Shown here piece after piece: positions 62,058-64,000 of a stretch of DNA of 64,000 bases. The position numbers and the translations under genes were made by a program. Positions within the stretch are counted from its first letter, which is position 1; each line of letters begins with the position of its first letter. Source of the DNA: Pantoea sp. A4 (GTDB lineage Bacteria > Pseudomonadota > Gammaproteobacteria > Enterobacterales > Enterobacteriaceae); assembly GCF_000295955.2 (NCBI RefSeq), contig NZ_ALXE01000036.1:80844-144843 (forward strand). Direction: 5' to 3'. The notes under the pieces were generated by a model that did no database searches, was not told the DNA's origin, and saw only the letters and a program-made list of their open reading frames with translations.

Positions 62058-63081
62058 AACCCAGCACCTCAACCTTCACATGATTTTCCTGCAACCAACT
62101 AATAGCGGCTCGCGCATCGCTATCTGATCCGCCCATTTCAGCCAGCATGATGCCGAACTTGACGCCACCGGCGTAGTCCATCTGCGCACTGATAATGTTG
62201 TTGTTCACATTAAAGCGGCGTGCAGCTTCAGACAGCAGAGGGGCATCAACGGATTTACCCGTGAACTCCAGACGTAATAAAGGAACGCTGCCCGGCTTCG
62301 CTTCCTGGCTCATGCGCTGCTGGTAATCTTCCGGGATATCCAGATGCAGGGTTGCCTGAATGAATTGCTGGGCCAGTGGGGTTTTCGGATGGGAAAACAC
62401 TTCACTTACGCTGTCTTGCTCAATCAGTTCACCATTGCTGATCACTGCAACCTGATCGCAGATGCGCTTCACTACATCCATCTCGTGAGTAATAAGAAGG
62501 ATTGTCAGACCAAGGCGACGGTTAATGTCTTTCAGTAGTTCAAGGATAGAGCGGGTGGTTGCCGGGTCCAGTGCGCTGGTGGCTTCATCACACAGCAGGA
62601 CTTTTGGATCGCTGGCCAATGCACGTGCAATGGCTACGCGCTGCTTCTGCCCACCGGAGAGGTTAGCGGGCCATGCATCATGTTTATCTGCCAGGCCTAC
62701 CAGTTCCAGTAACTCAGTGACACGACGCTTGATAGCCTCTTTGGAGTTATTGCCCAGTTCCAGCGGCAGCGCGACGTTGCCGAATACGGTACGTGACGTC
62801 ATCAGATTAAAGTGCTGGAAGATCATGCCAATCTGGCGGCGTGACTGTGTTAACTGACGTTCATTGAGGGCGGTCAGGTCAGTGCCATCAACCAGAACGC
62901 GTCCGGATGTTGGGCGCTCAAGCAGATTCACGCAGCGAATCAAGGTACTTTTACCCGCACCGGAAGCGCCGATGACGCCAAATATCTGTCCGGCGGGGAC
63001 ATGCAGGCTAACGTTAGATAGCGCCTGAATAGTGCGTGAACCTTGTTGGAACACTTTGCTGATATTTTCGAGTTTTATCAT
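62050..63081 (-). CDS. metN: Methionine ABC transporter ATPase MetN
   Basis: ATPase with Walker [10 protein letters not shown], signature [15 protein letters not shown] and Walker [12 protein letters not shown]. The C-terminal regulatory domain (about 265-343), which binds methionine and causes trans-inhibition in E. coli, is intact. Length 343 equals E. coli. First gene of metNIQ. Confidence 0.97.
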   Translation of the reverse strand: MIKLENISKVFQQGSRTIQALSNVSLHVPAGQIFGVIGASGAGKSTLIRCVNLLERPTSGRVLVDGTDLTALNERQLTQSRRQIGMIFQHFNLMTSRTVFGNVALPLELGNNSKEAIKRRVTELLELVGLADKHDAWPANLSGGQKQRVAIARALASDPKVLLCDEATSALDPATTRSILELLKDINRRLGLTILLITHEMDVVKRICDQVAVISNGELIEQDSVSEVFSHPKTPLAQQFIQATLHLDIPEDYQQRMSQEAKPGSVPLLRLEFTGKSVDAPLLSEAARRFNVNNNIISAQMDYAGGVKFGIMLAEMGGSDSDARAAISWLQENHVKVEVLGYV

Positions 63082-63155
63082 TACGTTATTTTTTTTCGTG
63101 TGATTTTAGCCGTGGATGGTGCTGCTAAAGCCGGGTTCCGGCGATAGTATGTGAT

Positions 63156-63179
63156 GGATGTTAAGGCATCCAGACGTCC
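63156..63179. promoter_or_regulatory. Candidate MetJ boxes upstream of metN
   Basis: Three contiguous eight-base units GGATGTTA, AGGCATCC, AGACGTCC; the last matches the MetJ box AGACGTCT at seven of eight, the others at four and five. They lie 75-98 bases ahead of metN. MetJ repression of metNIQ is known in E. coli. Confidence 0.6.
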
Positions 63180-63228
63180 AAATCAATCCTGGTCGCTTAA
63201 ACTGTGATTCTCTCATCCTACGCAATCA

Positions 63229-63237
63229 TGCGATAAT
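63229..63237 (+). promoter_or_regulatory. Candidate extended -10 promoter of gmhB
   Basis: TGCGATAAT (extended -10) 31 bases before the gmhB GTG; no good -35 is visible. Confidence 0.35.
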
Positions 63238-63267
63238 ACGTGCCTATTTTGCAGCAGGAGTTACTAC

Positions 63268-63828
63268 GTGGCGAACAACGTCCCAGCTATTTTTCTTGAT
63301 CGTGATGGCACGCTAAATGTCGATCATGGTTATGTTAGTCAGATCGACGATTTCCAGTTTATCGACGGTACTATAGAAGCACTACAGGAACTGAAAAAAA
63401 TGGGCTATGCGCTGGTGCTGGTGACTAACCAGTCCGGTATTGCGCGTGGCATGTTTACAGAAGACCAGTTCATGTACCTGACAGAATGGATGGACTGGTC
63501 ACTGGCCGACCGTGATGTTGATCTCGATGGCATCTACTTTTGCCCACACCATCCTGAAGCAGTAATAGAAGAGTATCGCCAGGTCTGTGACTGCCGTAAG
63601 CCACAGCCGGGTATGTTCCTTACTGCACAGCAGCATCTGAACATCGATATGGCTGCTTCTTATATGGTAGGCGATAAAGTTGAAGATATGCTGGCTGCGC
63701 AGGCAGCGGGTGTAGGAATGAAAGTTTTAGTCCGCAGCGGCAAACCCGTGACGGAAGAGGGTGAAAAAGCAGCGGATTGGGTGTTAAACAGTCTGGCAGA
63801 CCTGCCTGAGCGCATTAAAAAGGGTTAA
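63268..63828 (+). CDS. gmhB: D-glycero-beta-D-manno-heptose 1,7-bisphosphate 7-phosphatase
   Basis: HAD-family phosphatase in ADP-heptose synthesis for the LPS inner core. Motif [10 protein letters not shown] near 9-17, the zinc loop CPHHP...CDC (Cys, His, Cys, Cys), and [10 protein letters not shown] for motif III. The start is GTG 63268 after GGAG; 186 residues (E. coli 191). Confidence 0.95.
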   Translation: MANNVPAIFLDRDGTLNVDHGYVSQIDDFQFIDGTIEALQELKKMGYALVLVTNQSGIARGMFTEDQFMYLTEWMDWSLADRDVDLDGIYFCPHHPEAVIEEYRQVCDCRKPQPGMFLTAQQHLNIDMAASYMVGDKVEDMLAAQAAGVGMKVLVRSGKPVTEEGEKAADWVLNSLADLPERIKKG

Positions 63829-63861
63829 AACAGGCGGGTTAGCTCAAAATTGCAGCGAACG

Positions 63862-63920
63862 AGAAAAAAGTTGCAATTAGCCCTTGTCAGCCTGAATAAA
63901 CTCCCTATAATGCGCCACCA
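63862..63920 (+). promoter_or_regulatory. Ribosomal RNA operon promoter P1
   Basis: An A/T-rich upstream element (63862-63880), TTGTCA (-35, 63884-63889), 16-base spacer, perfect TATAAT (-10, 63906-63911) and the GC-rich discriminator GCGCC. This is the rrn P1 pattern that ppGpp and DksA control. In E. coli rrnH follows gmhB. The leader continues to the right edge; P2 and the 16S gene lie outside. Confidence 0.88.
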
Positions 63921-64000
63921 CTGAGACGGCAAAGCGGAAACGCAAACGACTCAGCAGGGCGTGAAGTGATTCACCCCGCCAGAGAAAAATACTGAAAAAA

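Noticed and set aside
63921..64000. Possible start of the 16S rRNA gene
   Set aside because: The sequence is still operon leader; the mature 16S 5' end is not reached.

Overview
The window is a stretch of core chromosome from a gammaproteobacterium of the order Enterobacterales, most likely an Erwiniaceae member (Pantoea/Erwinia type; this placement is inference). Protein sequences and gene order closely follow the Escherichia coli segment running from panBCD to gmhB and the rRNA operon behind it. Differences from E. coli (from memory of that map) are losses or replacements: no fimbrial operon between folK and panB, no fhuA, clcA, yadS, yaeP or nlpE, and a few short lineage-specific genes in their place. 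I saw no insertion sequence, phage, CRISPR array or tRNA gene.

Layout. 1-2259: 3' part of an inverse autotransporter (intimin/invasin type) adhesin. 2299-9345 (minus): pantothenate genes panD-panC-panB, then folK, pcnB, gluQ, dksA, sfsA and thpR. 9414-18314 (plus): helicase hrpB, penicillin-binding protein mrcB, and the ferrichrome importer fhuCDB behind a candidate Fur box. 18350-22473: a zinc-ribbon membrane protein, hemL, erpA (plus), a small secreted protein, btuF and mtnN. 22572-26969 (plus): dgt, degP behind a candidate sigma-E promoter, and cdaR. 27057-32068 (minus): yaeH, dapD, glnD, map.

32429-54726 (plus) is the long growth-essential cluster: rpsB-tsf, pyrH, frr, dxr, uppS, cdsA, rseP, bamA, skp, lpxD, fabZ, lpxA, lpxB, rnhB, dnaE, accA, then ldcC and a VOC-family protein. 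It joins translation, isoprenoid and phospholipid synthesis, outer-membrane protein assembly, lipid A synthesis, replication and the start of fatty-acid synthesis. 54764-57478 holds tilS, a monohaem cytochrome c, rof (minus) and arfB. 57511-63081 (minus) holds proS, trmO-rcsF reading as rcsF then trmO, and the methionine importer metNIQ behind candidate MetJ boxes. gmhB (plus) and a strong rRNA-type promoter close the window; the 16S gene itself lies beyond the right edge.

No previously undescribed multi-gene system is visible. The items worth a second look are small: an AUU start codon for pcnB, twelve non-AUG starts in all, the missing fhuA, three short lineage-specific genes (zinc-ribbon membrane protein, small secreted protein, cytochrome c), an expanded glutamine-rich tail on PBP1b, a sigma-E-like promoter inside rseP, and several perfect inverted repeats between genes.
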